This document shows positions 1-14,017 of a DNA stretch of 64,000 nucleotides, piece after piece. The stretch is from Diprion similis. Lineage: Eukaryota > Arthropoda > Insecta > Hymenoptera > Diprionidae. Below the pieces are notes generated by a model. That model searched no databases, had not been told where the DNA came from, and saw nothing but the letters and a program-made list of their open reading frames with translations. A program made the position numbers and the translations under genes. The DNA lies in NCBI RefSeq assembly GCF_021155765.1, contig NC_060112.1, positions 6,820,001 to 6,884,000 on the forward strand, given 5' to 3'. How positions within the stretch are numbered: the first letter of the stretch is position 1; each line of letters starts with the position of its first letter.

Positions 1-2300
1 GATCACCTCGGGAATTATTGATGTTTTACAAGTCGATGTAGAATCGGTTGACCCGTTAGCCTCGAATTATTCACAGAATTATTATTCAAGAATTTTTAAG
101 TTTCAGTCAACTTTTCGTAACACTTTTATTCTTTTCGATATATATATTTATCTCGTAATTTAACGTCTATAATATATTTTATTATAAGTACAAAACTAAT
201 AAAAGAATCCATGGAAAGTTTGAAAAAAGCGTGTAAATAATGGGGGGGAAAAAATTTCATCTCGTTACGATGTGTTTTAGGTTGTATCTGAAATTTTGAA
301 AAAAAAAAAATACTTTGATCAGATCAGAACACTTTCAGTAATTACTGTACAATGATGTAAATGCGATGAAATGATTCGACGGGTTTGGAAAATAATTGAT
401 TCACAGTCATTTTGTAATTCACTGAGAGCTTTGTAAAATATTATGCTATATGTAGAGGTCGAAGGATTCACCTTCTTTTGTTTTTTTATTCTGTTTTGGA
501 AAATTATCGCTCGCGTTAGAAAAAATAGTTCGATCAGTAGAAACTATATCAATTATTCCACCTTACATGAAGATATTTGCTCGATTCTTTTTTAATCCTT
601 GAAGAATTTCAAAAAGCGATAACTTTTCTCACCGGCAGCGCGGCGTTCAGATTACAAAAAAACAATTGGAATCTAATTTCAATACTTAATAATAAGAGAT
701 AATTTTACGGTTCAATTGTGTAAAAAAATTTGCACTGCAAATTCAATCCGATAATCATTACAGGATAAAATACATTCGTTTCTTAATTTGGGTCAGTTTT
801 AATGTAAAGTAACGTTAATCTCTTTTGCCATTTTTTCTCTTTGGTCTATCTAACAGATTTTTAATCGTTTCGGCACGCGGATCTTAACGGTTTCGTTAAG
901 TTACGACGCCGCGCCGCGGCGAGATGAAACCTCCTGACAAAGAACGAGAGATTGCTAAGGATGAAGTGAAAAATAAAGAGGTCAATGACTCGGAGGCGAG
1001 GCATTTGCATCTGGAATAAAATTTAACAGCGATTCGATAGTAAAATTGACACTCGTATCTCGATACGTGAGGTTATAGACGAAAATAAAAACGAGATATT
1101 TGATCTACAAAATCTTACTTTTCTTTCTTTCTTTTTATGAATATCAAAGATGTTTATCACGTATTAATGCCAATTATATTAATTGTCTGGATGTTCCCGT
1201 GTCAAGGAAAACTCGTGTCCGTCAATTACACGACATTTCGTCTTCCTCGTATTCTTCTTCTTTTACCCTTTTTCTCATTTCCATGTCTTCAGAAACGTTA
1301 AATGGGTGTTAAAAAAAAAAATCACACAAGAATTATGCCATACATTAATTACGTAAGGGTCCCAAGGGGGAGGGGGAGGGTTAAAAGTCATAGGTAAGTC
1401 ATATTTTACTAATTCGAATGTGCATAATAAATATTTTCCATTGAGTCAAAATTTCCGTACAGCAATGTCTCAGAAAACAAAAGTCGCCTAGAAAATTAAA
1501 AGGCTGTATCAAAAACTAAAGAAAATTTCTATTCAGACGTTCCATAAACTGTAAGATCTATTTCTTCATTTTTAATATACTATTTCATTTATATATTGTT
1601 ATTGTGAGAAATTTTATTTCTTAATAAGTTTTTAAAATTGTAAATATGTTCATATTTGCACACTTTAAAATTTGTAAATGAAAACTATAGGTAAAATCTT
1701 ACGTAAGAAGTGGGAAGGAGAGTCCAAGAAATCTTATGTGTTTTTACATGGGGGCAGGAGGGGTTAAAAATGGCTAAAATTGTCCTTTGATGAATTAATT
1801 AACGCAATTAATGAATGGCCCCTAATTACATGATTGAATTCGCTAAAAATTTAGGACGATACGGGTGTATGAAAATCAATTCCAGAAAAACATTCCACGG
1901 CTACATCATTATAGGGCATACATATATGTATAATGATTTGAGTACAATGAAATAAATGCATTATTGCACTGCTGACTGCGCGTTGAACGAAGAAGTTTTT
2001 TTTTTTCTTCTTCTTCTTTATTCTTTTCTACACTCAGCAATTATTGTTATTATTATTCTATACAGCAAGTATCGTACACCGATCGTTGTTCTAGTTTTCA
2101 TTAAAATATCGATCGTACACGGTGTATAATCAACGGTTAATTATACGATATAGTGAAAAATTTTACCGATCTGGTGACTGGCTTTGGAATTAAAAAGAGG
2201 ACGAGGATTAGAAAAATTATTAGTTTTTTCTTACTTTTTTTCACTCTTAATAATTTTTTCTGCAATTCATATATACATATATAGATATTGTACTATCATC
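1..2300. other. Non-coding region upstream of the ABC transporter
   Basis: No conserved protein is visible here. The stretch is AT-rich except for a GC-rich patch at about 905-925 and a G-rich run at 1357-1380. It may hold the promoter and 5' UTR of the ABC transporter whose likely first coding exon starts at 2301. A 31-codon open frame (924-1019) is listed separately. Confidence 0.5.
924..1019 (+). other. Small charged open frame (31 codons), possible uORF
   Basis: An ATG at 924 follows a GC-rich patch and opens a 31-codon frame ending in TAA. The peptide is rich in Lys, Glu and Asp (it starts MKPPDKE), unlike the Phe/Tyr/Ile-rich translations of the surrounding AT-rich DNA. It could be an upstream ORF in a 5' UTR or simple chance. 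No homologue is recognised. Confidence 0.2.
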
Positions 2301-2418
2301 ATGGGAAAGGGCTTCAGGATATCGTTGACTCGGTCCAATTCCATGGAACGTTTATTGCCGGCTAATTCGTCGAAATTATCCAATGCTGCGAACAAGAATG
2401 GAAAATATTGTCACAAGA
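2301..2418 (+). CDS. Likely first coding exon of the ABC transporter
   Basis: The ATG at 2301 sits in a good context (ATCATGG) and opens a 39-codon segment beginning MGKGFRISLTRSNSMERL. It ends at a strong donor (GTGAGT at 2419) in phase 1. The next recognised transporter exon, at 29011, begins with two bases that complete a phase-1 codon, so the join is in frame: it gives a Lys and then REYLTEED. With this exon the full coding sequence is 2310 nt (769 residues). The Ser/Arg-rich sequence suits a cytoplasmic N-terminus ahead of the nucleotide-binding domain. The assignment rests on phase and residue composition across a 26.6-kb intron. Intervening exons or an alternative start, such as the ATG of MTAKEA in the 29011 exon, remain possible. 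Confidence 0.45.
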
Positions 2419-5400
2419 GTGAGTCGATCAATTTTTATCACCGAAAATTACAACATATTATTACGTGCCCCTTAATTTTTAATTCTATAGCGATTTTACT
2501 CAGCATTTGAACGTATATTTTCGGCAAAAATGAGAGTTTAAAAAATATTGCAAATGTTTTTCGATTACCCAGTGTTAAAAACAGTTTGACAATATCAAAG
2601 AAAGAGAAAGATTTTCTTCTAAAAATGTAGTGGATCGAATGTATAATTTCCCGTTCGATAATTCTGACTTTAGGTTTATCGGTTTTTAAATTTTCAAATT
2701 TTCATTCAATCCGGCTTCGCGAAATTGAAAACTGTGCGTCGCTGCGGAGACGCGTTATTCATGCAAACGCGCCTTTATCGTTACGTCGTACCGATTCTAC
2801 AATTAATACGCTGCAATAATTGCTGCAGGTGTAAATTATGCGAATACGAAGAACGCGAGAATAATTACATGTAAGTTTCAAGCTGGTCGAGTAGGAATGC
2901 ATTTGATCCTGCAGACTGCTGCAACCTCTTTGGACAATGATCTTGCGGTGTTTGGAGAGACATTCCTCAGCGAATGACGCTGAACAAAAGAGGAAAAATA
3001 AAGAGGAAAAAGAAAAACGTATACAATATACATATATACGAAATAGAAGATAATGTGAGGCGAAATACAGATGAAAAAAGGGCAAAACCGCTGACATCAC
3101 TTTTACCATTTTATACACGCACACTTAGGTTTACTTCGTTAAACCGGTTTTCACGTCAGGCGATTGTAACAAACGCGAAAATAGGAAAGAAAAGAAATGT
3201 TGCTAATTGTTCAATATTTCAAAACGGAACGCACAGTATTGATTTCCATTATAATTCCTTCATTCAATGTGTGTTGAATGTGTTTACACTATACATGTAA
3301 TACTTTTGGATGCTACATAATTCAAATTACAGTATGACATAAAAATGGGAATGAAAATTTGAGAATTTTTATCTTTCGTACGAAATATCAACGCAGACGA
3401 TGTATTTTTCCTTAATGCGAGTCGGTAAAATGTAAATTTTTAGAATTTTTTAACAGTTTCTTTGATTCATAGAAAGAATAAAGCGTAGGGTGAAAATATT
3501 TGGGAAAAAATGGGCTGAAAACTGTACGTAATCGTAATTTTCAACGATTTATTTTTTTTTGATAGAAATTCAAGTTTTTTACCCAAAAATATGGCACCGC
3601 TGATGCACGACGAAAATTTTATGATACTTGTCCATGCAGATGAACTTGAGAATTCTGGACTTTATTTACATTTCGCTTGACCCACGTCTGCGGTTGTTTT
3701 CTCATTATTCTGTCTGCAAAGTTGCAACAAAGTTAGATTTGCAAATGTAACAAAGTTTCGCATTGCAGGCGGATAGATGGAAAATGATAAAATAAATGTA
3801 GCAGTAGAATACATAACAATTGTTTAGCACTTTCGTTATTTCGTCGGTTGAAAATAATAGTCTACATTTGACGGTAAGATGACGGATTGCAAATAGTCGA
3901 ATAAATTTCCTACACCGATGATCTAAATTCAATTTTTCTATGACGAAAAAATAAAACAATACGAAGTAATTGAACCAATTTGAAGTGCGGTTAAAATATA
4001 TTCAAATTGCAAAATTCGAATACTGAGGTACCATATGCATAAAAAATTATAACGAAGAGTAGTTTAATTATTCACAGCTACGTAAAAAAAAAAAAGTTAT
4101 TACAGCATGTATGCGATGGATTGCAAAATATTGGGGGAAATATAAATCAGCTGCAGTCTGCGCTGCGTCACGATGCCTGCGCAATTAGGTGGTTACAGTT
4201 TCTCCTCTTTTCTTTCTTTTATACACTTCTTTCGCTCTTTCTCTCTGTCTTTTCATGAGTCGACAACCTGTTATTGAAATTTTTATTTCATCCTACTGAC
4301 CTTTTTTATCGTGATTATTTTTATTTTTATTTTTACCTAAAAGTAAAGGACGAAAACCATAATACTTTCAAATAACCTTGGTACATTTCGTGATCTTACG
4401 CGAAGAGAACATTGAATGAATTTTACGTTCAGTCTGCATACACGTAACTGCTTTGGTAAATTATCATACGCAGGAAAGATTTAATAACACTGATGGTAAC
4501 GAAGGAAATTTATCTGGAAAACAAATTAGACTTCTACCTGTGATTGTCGGTAAGAAAGAAAATACTAGCGAAGAGCTAAGGACAGTAAGGAAGAAACAAT
4601 CGGTAAGGAGCCGTAATCGGTAAGGCAGAAGACGCGCGAAACAGGTAACGATTATGCCGGTAAAGGATCGACGTCGGATCATCTTATCGAGAGAGAAACA
4701 ACGATTTAGAAATATGTGTAAAAATGACTTGTTTTTTTTTTCATCTTATAATTCATTTCCGTTTACTCTGGCGAAATGCGAAAATAAAAAGTTGACTAAA
4801 ATAACAAATGAAGGTAAACATGGAGCATTCGATACCGGTTGTCTACATACGGGCGCAATTTAAATTGCAGAATGAAGGGTGGCATTGTAGCAACACTATC
4901 TCTAATATAATACTCCGAAAATAATATTAAAAATTAGGATTTTCAGTTCAAATTTGTGAGTTCTGAATTCGTTTTAAAACCAAGTGAAAATTGCCTGGAT
5001 TCAATTAAGCTGGATTGTCGTCAGTGACAGTTTTTAAATCTTTGTTTAATTGTTTAATTGTTTGTTCAATTATTTCGAAAGATTTTTTCCAGCAATTAAG
5101 GGTGTAATCATAATTTAAGACGAAATTTGTTGAAACCCGTAAATACGCAGTTACGCAATTATAAATAAAGTATAAATTCTCAACATGAGACGAAACTTTG
5201 ATTGATACTGTGTCATTTGAATTTATTAGCATTTTTTCTTCGTTTTTTATAATTCATTTTTCAGGTGAAAATCTTCTCAAGTTACTCTGTTTCGTTACTT
5301 TAATATTTTTTATAAATCTCTTTTTCTAATATTTCGAGCCAGTAAAGACAAGAATGCACATACAATTTTTCGAACTTCGGATATCATGTATTTATCACTT

Positions 5401-5727
5401 AAATATTCAATTCAATCATATCTCAAATGGGAGTGAATAGAATATGAAAAGAATTCCGTAAAAAAATTTACGATCTCAACCTCTACTCCTGATCGATACC
5501 TTGAAAAATGCCGCATACATTTGAATAATAAAGTTCCAATATCAACCGGCTAGAGCACATTTGGTCTAAGCATACATTACAAACTAGCATATCAACAATT
5601 TTGGACGCGACGCGGACGTTAGAATTACGTGAACCTACCGACATTTGTAATTTCCGATTTTCTATCAAAACCTAATGACACAGATTGACCTTGTGTTTAA
5701 AATAGTCTGAAAGCCAATTAATATTTC

Positions 5728-5735
5728 AATGCATA

Positions 5736-5792
<57 letters not shown>
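5728..5792. repeat. (TA)n microsatellite
   Basis: About 65 bp of nearly uninterrupted TA dinucleotides with one CA interruption. It generates a meaningless Tyr-Ile open frame on the minus strand. Confidence 0.95.
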
Positions 5793-5795
<3 letters not shown>

Positions 5796-8615
5796 TGATG
5801 TAACTAATATTCGCGAATTTCTTAACAACCACTCGCTCAAAATAGTCGTTAAAATCGTGCGAATATTGTTCGAATGTAACCGTCACAAGTACTTCATATT
5901 TTGGTTATAAAATTTTTGAAAATAGTATTAAATAAGCCAAAAAAACGTTAGTCTGATAGAGAACTTTTATAATAAAAGTTTGAATCACACTCTAACCTTA
6001 AGATTAATTTGCTTCTGTTATCAAATTATGTGGTTAAAAAATCAAACAAACATCCGGCTTGGACTGATCATCTCGGCAATTTCGGGAATTAGATGCAAAC
6101 AATTATTGTTGGTTTGCGACTTGCATGGTGTACTTGTCAGTCAATCAATTGTCAACTCATGGAGTAGAAAGAGACAAATCTCCTCCATATTTCACTAACA
6201 GGAAGTGGTCCCATTTGGTAGGAAAAATCATTCGGAATTCGAATCGGTTCAATTTGCAATACAAAAGTCATAAAATTTATGGAAGAAGTTAGTATTGAAC
6301 GAAACTGTATTACGTATGATATTATAATTTAAAAAATATCTCCACATCGGTTTTAGGTTTCATGTCTTTTTTCCCCGAACAAACAAAGCGATCTTGTATA
6401 AAGCTTTTGAAATCTGTACTGAAAGATACATGGGATCGATAAAGTCGTAATTAATCATAATTAATAATAACGTTGAAGTGGAATAAAAAGGACTAAAATC
6501 TACTGCGCAAAGCACATGATACTATGAAGAACTATGCATGCAATTATCATCAATAGCCTCGTGCGAACTCTGCGAATCCGTATAAGTGTATATCGGTTCA
6601 GGTCAAGGATATCCCTCCACTGTATGTGAATTGTAATATGGGAATACTGGCCGTTTATCTACCTATACACACGCGCACATAAGAAAACATTGCGCATTGC
6701 GGATGAAATATTTGCGCACGGGGATGTGTTTGAAAGTGCCGCAGCGCTTCGACGCAAATCACGCGAGCTTTTTACCGCGTCAATATTCGGATGGGAAAGA
6801 ATTTTTTAACCAATGAAATGGATTTTGTGGATGTCCATTCACTTTGATCTAGCATTTTTTATTTGTTGAAAATACGATGACTTCGATTCAGTTAACTTGT
6901 GAAAATGATTCAATCGCGCAGATTTCTTGATTTAAGAAAAGACTTGAGTGAAGTATTGATTTGATATATTTCCGAAATTGAGTCAACTAAATATCACTTC
7001 ATTTAAAGTTTATTTATTCTTCCTCCAAGTCGCATGTTCGTTGACAGGAATAATTATGTACTTTGAATAGAATAAATATATGAATCCATATATATATATA
7101 TATATAGCCAAGGAAAAATTTACATCGATTGAGTCCCATACTTCGTTGGTATAACCGGAACTTGTTTGACGTAACTGGTTTAATTAATTGTAATAATTTG
7201 TTTACAAGGTAAAAGAAACACCACATACTTTGAAACATGTAAATAGTTATAAAACCGGATAGTGGTTGTCGGATAGTAAGTTAGATACGGATAACGTAAG
7301 ATAAATTCTTCATCAAACTTGTTATAAACGAAGAAAGTTTGATACCGAGTTTCGAGTGATCGAAATTGACATTTTCGATAAATAAAAAAAAAACTATTGA
7401 CACATGTTCAACTTATGCTTCTACATTTGCAACGATAACTTTTCAGGATTTACCTGTTAAATACCGGCTAAATCCCATCAAATTTGGAGTCAATAAAATT
7501 ATAAATTGTTATCATTCGTGGAATACGGTTTTTACGCTGGAATAACTCTGACGAATAGTCAATGCAGTTAAGATTTTTGTAACAACAAATTTCATTACCC
7601 GCTTCAACCATTGAACTTGTGACTGAAGAAAATATCATAATTTAGAACAAGCTTAATTATTTTTGATACAATAATTACGAATTTTTAAAAGAAAACTACT
7701 GAGGTGCGTTGAATAAAATTTTTAGTCATTACATCACACATTTTCTTGATGCAAAAGTCACATTATCGCAAGGAAATCACGCCGTCTTGTCTTTAATAAA
7801 TTGTTAGTCCATTCAACGGCTTGATTAAATTCTATAACGAGTTATCACAAGTATTTGGTTGAATTAAATAAATATTGTGTTTACTGCATTTGACTATAGG
7901 ATTTAGTTGATCGTGAGTCAAACGAATATCACTTGACTCCTGTGGAGTAAAATCATTTGCAGAAAATATTAAATTCGACGTCAACTGATTAAACTTGTAT
8001 CCTTTTCAAGGCATCGATTAGTGACTTATATTATGCGAGTTGTGACGAAGAGGAAGAAGCGCGTTTGCGCATATATCATATATATATATATATGTATGTG
8101 CATCATATACATTTACAAATGTATAAGCACTGGTGTAGTGCTTCACAATCGGTTAAATCACGTAGAGGCAATATTGCCCAAGGATTTACGATCGATTATC
8201 TATCATTTATATACCAGCTGGTTCGTCGGTGGCTATATAAAGAAAATACAGACAACAACTTGTATAGTAGTTTGACGTTATTTTAAACCCGTTATGTATC
8301 AAATCGTGGGGTAGAAAATTCAGTTCGCTGTACTTGATAATGGCTTCGCGGTTTAGATATATAAATACTTGTATCATCAAATGTACGAAATAATGAATGA
8401 ACATAGTATTAAGGTTGAAAGAAATTTTACCTCCGAAATCATGAGCCTTGTTCAAAATCGCAAATCACTTCGATCTTAAAGATCTGATTATTCGAATCTC
8501 TTTGTGAAACTTCGAAAACGATTTTCATTGAGTTTTCGTGCGATTGATCCAACGAAAAAATATGCCGAAGTATATTATTTAGACATTCACTTTACTCATT
8601 ACATTCTGCAATAAA

Positions 8616-8651
<36 letters not shown>
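8616..8651. repeat. (AAT)n microsatellite
   Basis: Twelve consecutive AAT units. Confidence 0.95.
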
Positions 8652-8652
<1 letters not shown>

Positions 8653-9787
8653 CATTTATTTAAATCGTTCGATGAAAATCTTTTCATATTTTCCTTTACA
8701 TTATCTATTATTTTATGAAGCAATTGTATGCTTCCCTACCTCTCTCTGTCTCTCTCACACATGTTATTAGCTTTTTTAGTTTACAATACAAAAAAATAAA
8801 AATAAATAAACAAACCACGCCTGGTATAACGTTGACGGTAAATTCCACTAATCATGGCTACGCAAATTTAAAATGAGGTAAGGAGTTGAAAGGAGGAGAA
8901 GTTAGGGTTTTTGACGTTTTTTTATCTTCCATTATTGACAAAAACTCGTTTTCATCCGTCGCCTGTGAAACTAGAAGGGAATAAAATGAAAAAGAAGAAT
9001 AAAAAGTTAGAGGTAGGAGGTGAAAAGAGGGAGGGAGAGGAGGGCATACGATTCGTCGTTCTGGACAGGTGAAATTCTCAAGCCTTAACACAAGCCGAAA
9101 GTATGAGCTGACGAGAGTTGCTTTGCAATAGCTTGTCGAACTGTTATAACTGTAATAGAAATTTAAAGTAATATTCGCTTCTGCTGAAATTCATGTATAT
9201 ATATATACATATTTATACAGACAGTAAATTTGCGAAAAAATAAATAACAATTTTTCGCGAAAAAAGGTGCCGCGCAGTGCATTTTATACAGGTACTTCGT
9301 TCAAATGCATAAATACGAAACGTATATAAAGCAATAGACACGGAGTATAGTACAACATATATTTAGTGAAAGTGCTGAAACAAGGTTCGCCGCTTATTAC
9401 ACATACATATACGTATATGTCCGCAGCACACATGGTTTACTATTGCACATCTACGCCCTGTGCTGTGCTGAAAAAATTCTGCAAAAAAAAATACACCCCG
9501 CGCGAGTTTATTGTTTCTCTGAAGAATTGGTAATTTTTTATTTTTAATCCTTTAATTGGTTTTTTTCATTTTCCACACTTAAAACACCACATAATTAACT
9601 GTGTCATACTTTGAGGGTAAGTAAATTGATGGTTTTTTGTTTTACTTTTTTTTAGAAATAGTTTACATCGCTTTGTAATATCGATCGTAATTTTTTGTCC
9701 GTATAACAATATCCATTAAGGGAGTTAATTCGTGAGACATTGTTTGTAACAACGGTAAAAATACAAGAGGAAGAAGCACAAAGGTGG

Positions 9788-9833
9788 GGAGAGAGTGAGA
9801 GAGAGAGAAAGAGAGAAAGAGAGAGAGAGAGAG
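9788..9833. repeat. (GA)n-rich microsatellite
   Basis: A GA-rich purine tract with occasional A or T interruptions. Confidence 0.9.
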
Positions 9834-10838
9834 TTGGCTGTTATGTATTCGGTTGCGTATAACATGTTTAGATATGTATTATAATATATTATGTATATTA
9901 TACGGACAGTTTCAGGTCAACATCACGCAATTTTCAGTACATATATATAACGAGCATCATTTATGTTTGAATAATAATGATAAAAAATGAAAAATCTTTG
10001 ATTAAGGTATTAAGAAAACAAAAAAAAAACGAAAAAATACGGTGAAGTTTAGTTGAATGAAATTGAGAAAGTTACTTAAAAATTAACGTAACACGAATGT
10101 ATAATATTGAGGCAAGTGTTTCAAGTTGAAAATACTTGTAAAAACCACATTCATTTATTTATTTCTTTTCTCTTCTTCTATTTCAAGTAAAAAAAATTGA
10201 GCTTGGCTTGTATGTAATAATACAATAAAAACGTGATTTGCTTCTGGTTTTCGTATTAACAATTATTTATGTCTATAAGATATTATGATTATTCAGGTAT
10301 CGTAATGTATTATACTCACAAATTATACGCAGCGCACTTGTAGAGATTGTACGATTATATCTTATGTTCACGAATTGAGGTACCGGGGGATAAAAAAATA
10401 GAGAGATCGATAGAGAAAATAATATTTATATTAATTTTTCTATTTTCGTGTTTAACTTTAGTGCAAGTAAAAATTGTTGAAAAATTAATCAATGAACGGC
10501 TAATCTTCTTTTTCGTTTAAACATTTATAAATTTGACCAGAATCTGTAAATTCTGCGATTCAGAGATGGGTCATGTATAATCACAACAGCAACAACAACA
10601 ATAATAATAATAATCATGACAACCACAGAAACTGGAAAGAAAACTACTGCGCCTATGATGATAATAACACTATAATTTAATATACCTAATATACCTATAT
10701 AAAAAAAAATATATTCTGCAGTAATTGTCTGCACTATGATGATAATCACAATCACAATATGAATAAGAAGAAGAATAATGAATAGAAATCGTATGTGTGA
10801 GGTAATATCACGCGGCGTGTCGTTTCATATTATATATA

Positions 10839-10857
10839 CAGGGTGGGACCAAAAATG

Positions 10858-10888
<31 letters not shown>

Positions 10889-11937
10889 GACCAATTTAAA
10901 ACACGTATAAAATCCAATATTCCGAAACTTTTCTTTGCTCGAAATTATAGGAATAAACCTTTCGTTTCGCATTTGAAAATCTGACAAACCTTCATTCCTT
11001 GCTGACAATGAGATACATGCTTTTGAAAAACGACTTTTGAATAAGTCCTTAGGAGGGTTAATCTTTAACTTAATTTGCATCTGAAATTGTTATTCGACGT
11101 TTGATTCTCTCTTAGATTCTATTCACATAAGATAAAACGTTTCTTGTAATATTAAAGTCAAAATGCACGCAATGAGGTTTAAATTATGTTTGCGGGAAAT
11201 GATAAAAAAAAAAACAGGCGGCTTTAAACGATGTCGAGAACTGAACCAAAGCTGTTGAGCCTCAAGTAAACAGTTAATCAGAATTCAATTCGAATTTAAT
11301 CAGGAACGACCAGCCACCAGGTAGATAAGACAACCGTTTGCAAGATACTTCAAGACTTTTGCAAATCACGTAGAACATTGCATTTGCATTTGTGGGGGAG
11401 AATCGTAGACTGGTCAATGGTACTTAAACCCACACAGCCTATTTGTATCCTTGGTGCAGAAGAGCTCTGGCAGTAATAGCTGCAAATTATGGACACATTG
11501 AACTTTTTCATCAATTTCCGCTCTTCATTAGCCTTTTTTTCGATCGCGTTGACCGTATGAATTATTCAACAAATTTTAAATTTAAAAAATAAAGAGCATA
11601 AGAGCAAAACACAAGTGTCTGCAGTATTTTTCTCACTAATTCAACAAAAATAAATCGGTAGTTTAAGATGGAAATTAACTTCAACGTTCGTCATAATTGA
11701 TTTTTTTCATCTTTCCAAAGACTTCTTCAAAACCGGTTTTTCAAGAACGTGTATCTCAGCAAGCGAGAAATATTTTTTCAATTTTCAAACTCAAAACGAA
11801 AGGTTCGTTCTTCTAATTTTGAGCGAAAAAAAAGTTTTCGAAAATCTGTCAACGCACTCGGGTTTTATTCATGTTTTAAATCGGTCCGATTTTTTTTTTT
11901 TTTTTTTTTTTTGTTTTTTCTATTTGGGCCCACCCTG
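10839..11937. mobile_element. Non-autonomous DNA transposon with long inverted repeats
   Basis: The left end reads CAGGGTGGGACCAAA followed by a poly(A) tract; the right end is its inverted counterpart (TTTGGGCCCACCCTG) preceded by poly(T). The inverted repeats extend about 200 bp inward with divergence, for example the left segment around 10887-10980 matches the complement of 11800-11880. There is no transposase frame in the roughly 700-bp middle. The flanks TATATATA (10831-10838) and TGTATATA (11938-11945) match at 7 of 8 bases, which would suit an 8-bp hAT-type target duplication, but the local TA-richness weakens this. The open frames in the arms are by-products of the repeat. Confidence 0.75.
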
Positions 11938-13570
11938 TGTATATATATAAAGTCAGCTTAGTTATTATACTACATAGAAAGTAGTATTAAGGTATGTACG
12001 CACCTCAGTAAGTGCAACTTATAACGACGCGCAAAATCCTGATTAAATAACACCATAATTTATATATACATGCGCGGCTGTATCGAAATGATTGCAATTT
12101 TTTTCTTACTATTTCTCAAACTCAATTTAGTTGATTATCTTCTTTAAAAATTTGCGCAAGTGTTTTCTGACCTGAATAATAGTAATAATAATGATAATAA
12201 TAATAATAATAATATCTTTGACTAGATAATTTGATTGAAAATTAATAAGCAAATAAAATTTCGAATTCGAATACAATAAAAAGGTACTTACGTATCCATA
12301 TATATATATATTTACTGTATACCTGCGTAGGTATATGGAAGTAATCACGCGGCTCGACCTCGTCAGAAATTCACTTTCGTAATCGAATTATTATACATGC
12401 GTATAAATTTATATCAGCTACCGAGCAGCCTGTCTTTATATTAATATACCTATAATGTATTTTATGGGTGCTAATCAAGGATTGTCGTAACTTTTAACAA
12501 CGCTTTGACGAAACCGCACTTAAATCGGATCTATATTTCTCGAATGGCAGAATTTTTAATCAATCGTAACTTATAATGTGTATTACGTATACTTGAATTT
12601 TATTGAATTGAAAACGAAAAAAGTTACAAACTAGGGACGGAAAATATGTGATTAGAGGCCCGTGAAACTTTGTGAATTGCTGTCGTTTAGGTATACTGCA
12701 GGTATTATTCAGGGTGGCCACACTCCTGGAAAGTCTGGAAAAACTGGAAATGTCAGGGGATTTAAAAGGGGTGACGAAAAACCTGGAATTGTCAGGGGGG
12801 TTTTAATTTGGTCATGGAAAAAAACTGAAAACGTCATTTTTCTATCATGGGAATTGGAATTGATTTTTTGATGTAATCAGTCAAACAAATTAGCTTGAAC
12901 TGACTTTTTTTACGTTATTTTTTTACTTCAATTTAAATTGAATCTTAACCGAATATATAGATAATAAGCTGAACGATTTGGGTTTTAGTAACTTACTAGA
13001 ACCGGGAAAATGTCGGGGAAAATTAGGTTTTAAGTACTGGAAAAACATGGAAATTGAATGGAATTTTATTTACCAAAAATTTTTGGTTACCCTGTTATCA
13101 GAATTATATAAAGAAATTAATCACGCGTTTAAACAAAGAATTTTACATATTCTATCGTACCTGATTCCTGAATTAAATATACTACTGAACATAGCAATGC
13201 GCGCGCACGTTTTATGGATTATTTTAAGCCGCACCGATGACCGTGAATGCGACATATAATCGTCAATCGAGGATTCTAACTCACTTCAACAGGCTTCGAC
13301 TTACTTTAGTTCATTAAGTCTGGTTTGCAATTCCAGCTTAATGACGGGGAGACGTGCGTGTTGATTTGATATTTATAAAAGATCGTATAATTGCAGTAAC
13401 TTCTTGCGGGCGGAAAATTTAACTGCAAGTTTTTTCAACATTTTTTTTATACAAAACAAAAACATGTACCAGTACAACTTCTTTTGAACTGTCGTAAGGT
13501 GTAATATTTTGAACTTAAAATTCTGAGTGAAGTTTTTTGTTTATTAATTATCAATTTTTTTCTATAAAAT
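11938..13570. other. Intron sequence between mobile elements
   Basis: Contains a (TAA/TGA)n run near 12181-12212 and the MITE at 12710-13094; otherwise nothing recognised. Confidence 0.5.
12710..13094. mobile_element. MITE with CAGGGTGGCC/GGTAACCCTG ends
   Basis: The left end (CAGGGTGGCCACACTCCTGG) is answered by an imperfect inverted right end (TTGGTTACCCTG). The interior carries runs of CTGGAAA, TGTCAGGG and CTGGAATTGTCAGG, which are internal repeats typical of this kind of short palindromic element and account for the Gly/Lys-rich open frames here. No clear target-site duplication is visible, so the exact ends are tentative. Confidence 0.6.
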
Positions 13571-13999
13571 TGTTACGGTACAGGGGGACGGCAGTCCATG
13601 TACCCACCCGATGATGTTGGTTCGGGTGATATTTTTGTAGGTTCTTAGTCGTCGCCGTTTTCGTTCAGGGAACGGAAAGGAAGGAACAGTAATTACAGAA
13701 TGATTATAACTTTTATTTTAATGAAGTCGATGAGGAGTAGTTGAGACAATGGTTTTGGGGAACGGGAGTTGGAGTTGAATGCAAGAGGTAAGAGCGTTGG
13801 AATCAGAGTGGGTCTCTTGCATGAGAAAATGAGCGAGGATACAGGGTAGAGGGGGATCGAAATAGCAAGGTAAGGGCGATAGCGAGTGGTGTAAGCCAAG
13901 ATGGAAATAGGATGACAAGATATGGAGTGTGGGAATGGTAGGTAAAGACAAGCGTCGAGGAAGGTGGGAGAAACGTGAGGCGGGACGTCGGACGTAACA
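13571..13999 (-). repeat. 3' LTR of the Ty3/gypsy element
   Basis: 429-bp direct repeat of 22194-22622, apparently without differences. It starts and ends with TGTTACG/CGTAACA and is flanked outside by AAAT. The overlapping open frames in it are not genes. Confidence 0.95.
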
Positions 14000-14000
14000 C

Positions 14001-14017
14001 GCCCCCCCTTCGGGAAG
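14001..14017 (-). promoter_or_regulatory. Polypurine tract
   Basis: On the minus strand a purine run (CTTCCCGAAGGGGGGG, ending in the G-run) lies directly before the 3' LTR, where the plus-strand primer for reverse transcription is expected. Confidence 0.7.

Larger units (their letters stand above)
2419..10838. other. Long intron, first part; simple repeats only
   Basis: No exon with coding character is seen. The open frames here are short and made of AT-rich or microsatellite sequence. Contents include a (TA)n tract near 5728-5792, an (AAT)n tract at 8616-8651 and a (GA)n tract at 9788-9833. Confidence 0.5.

Noticed and set aside
5665-5886. Frame rich in Ile-Tyr
   Set aside because: Translation of the (TA)n microsatellite.
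12662-12871. Gly/Lys-rich frame (PGKSGKTGN...)
   Set aside because: Produced by internal repeats of the MITE at 12710-13094.
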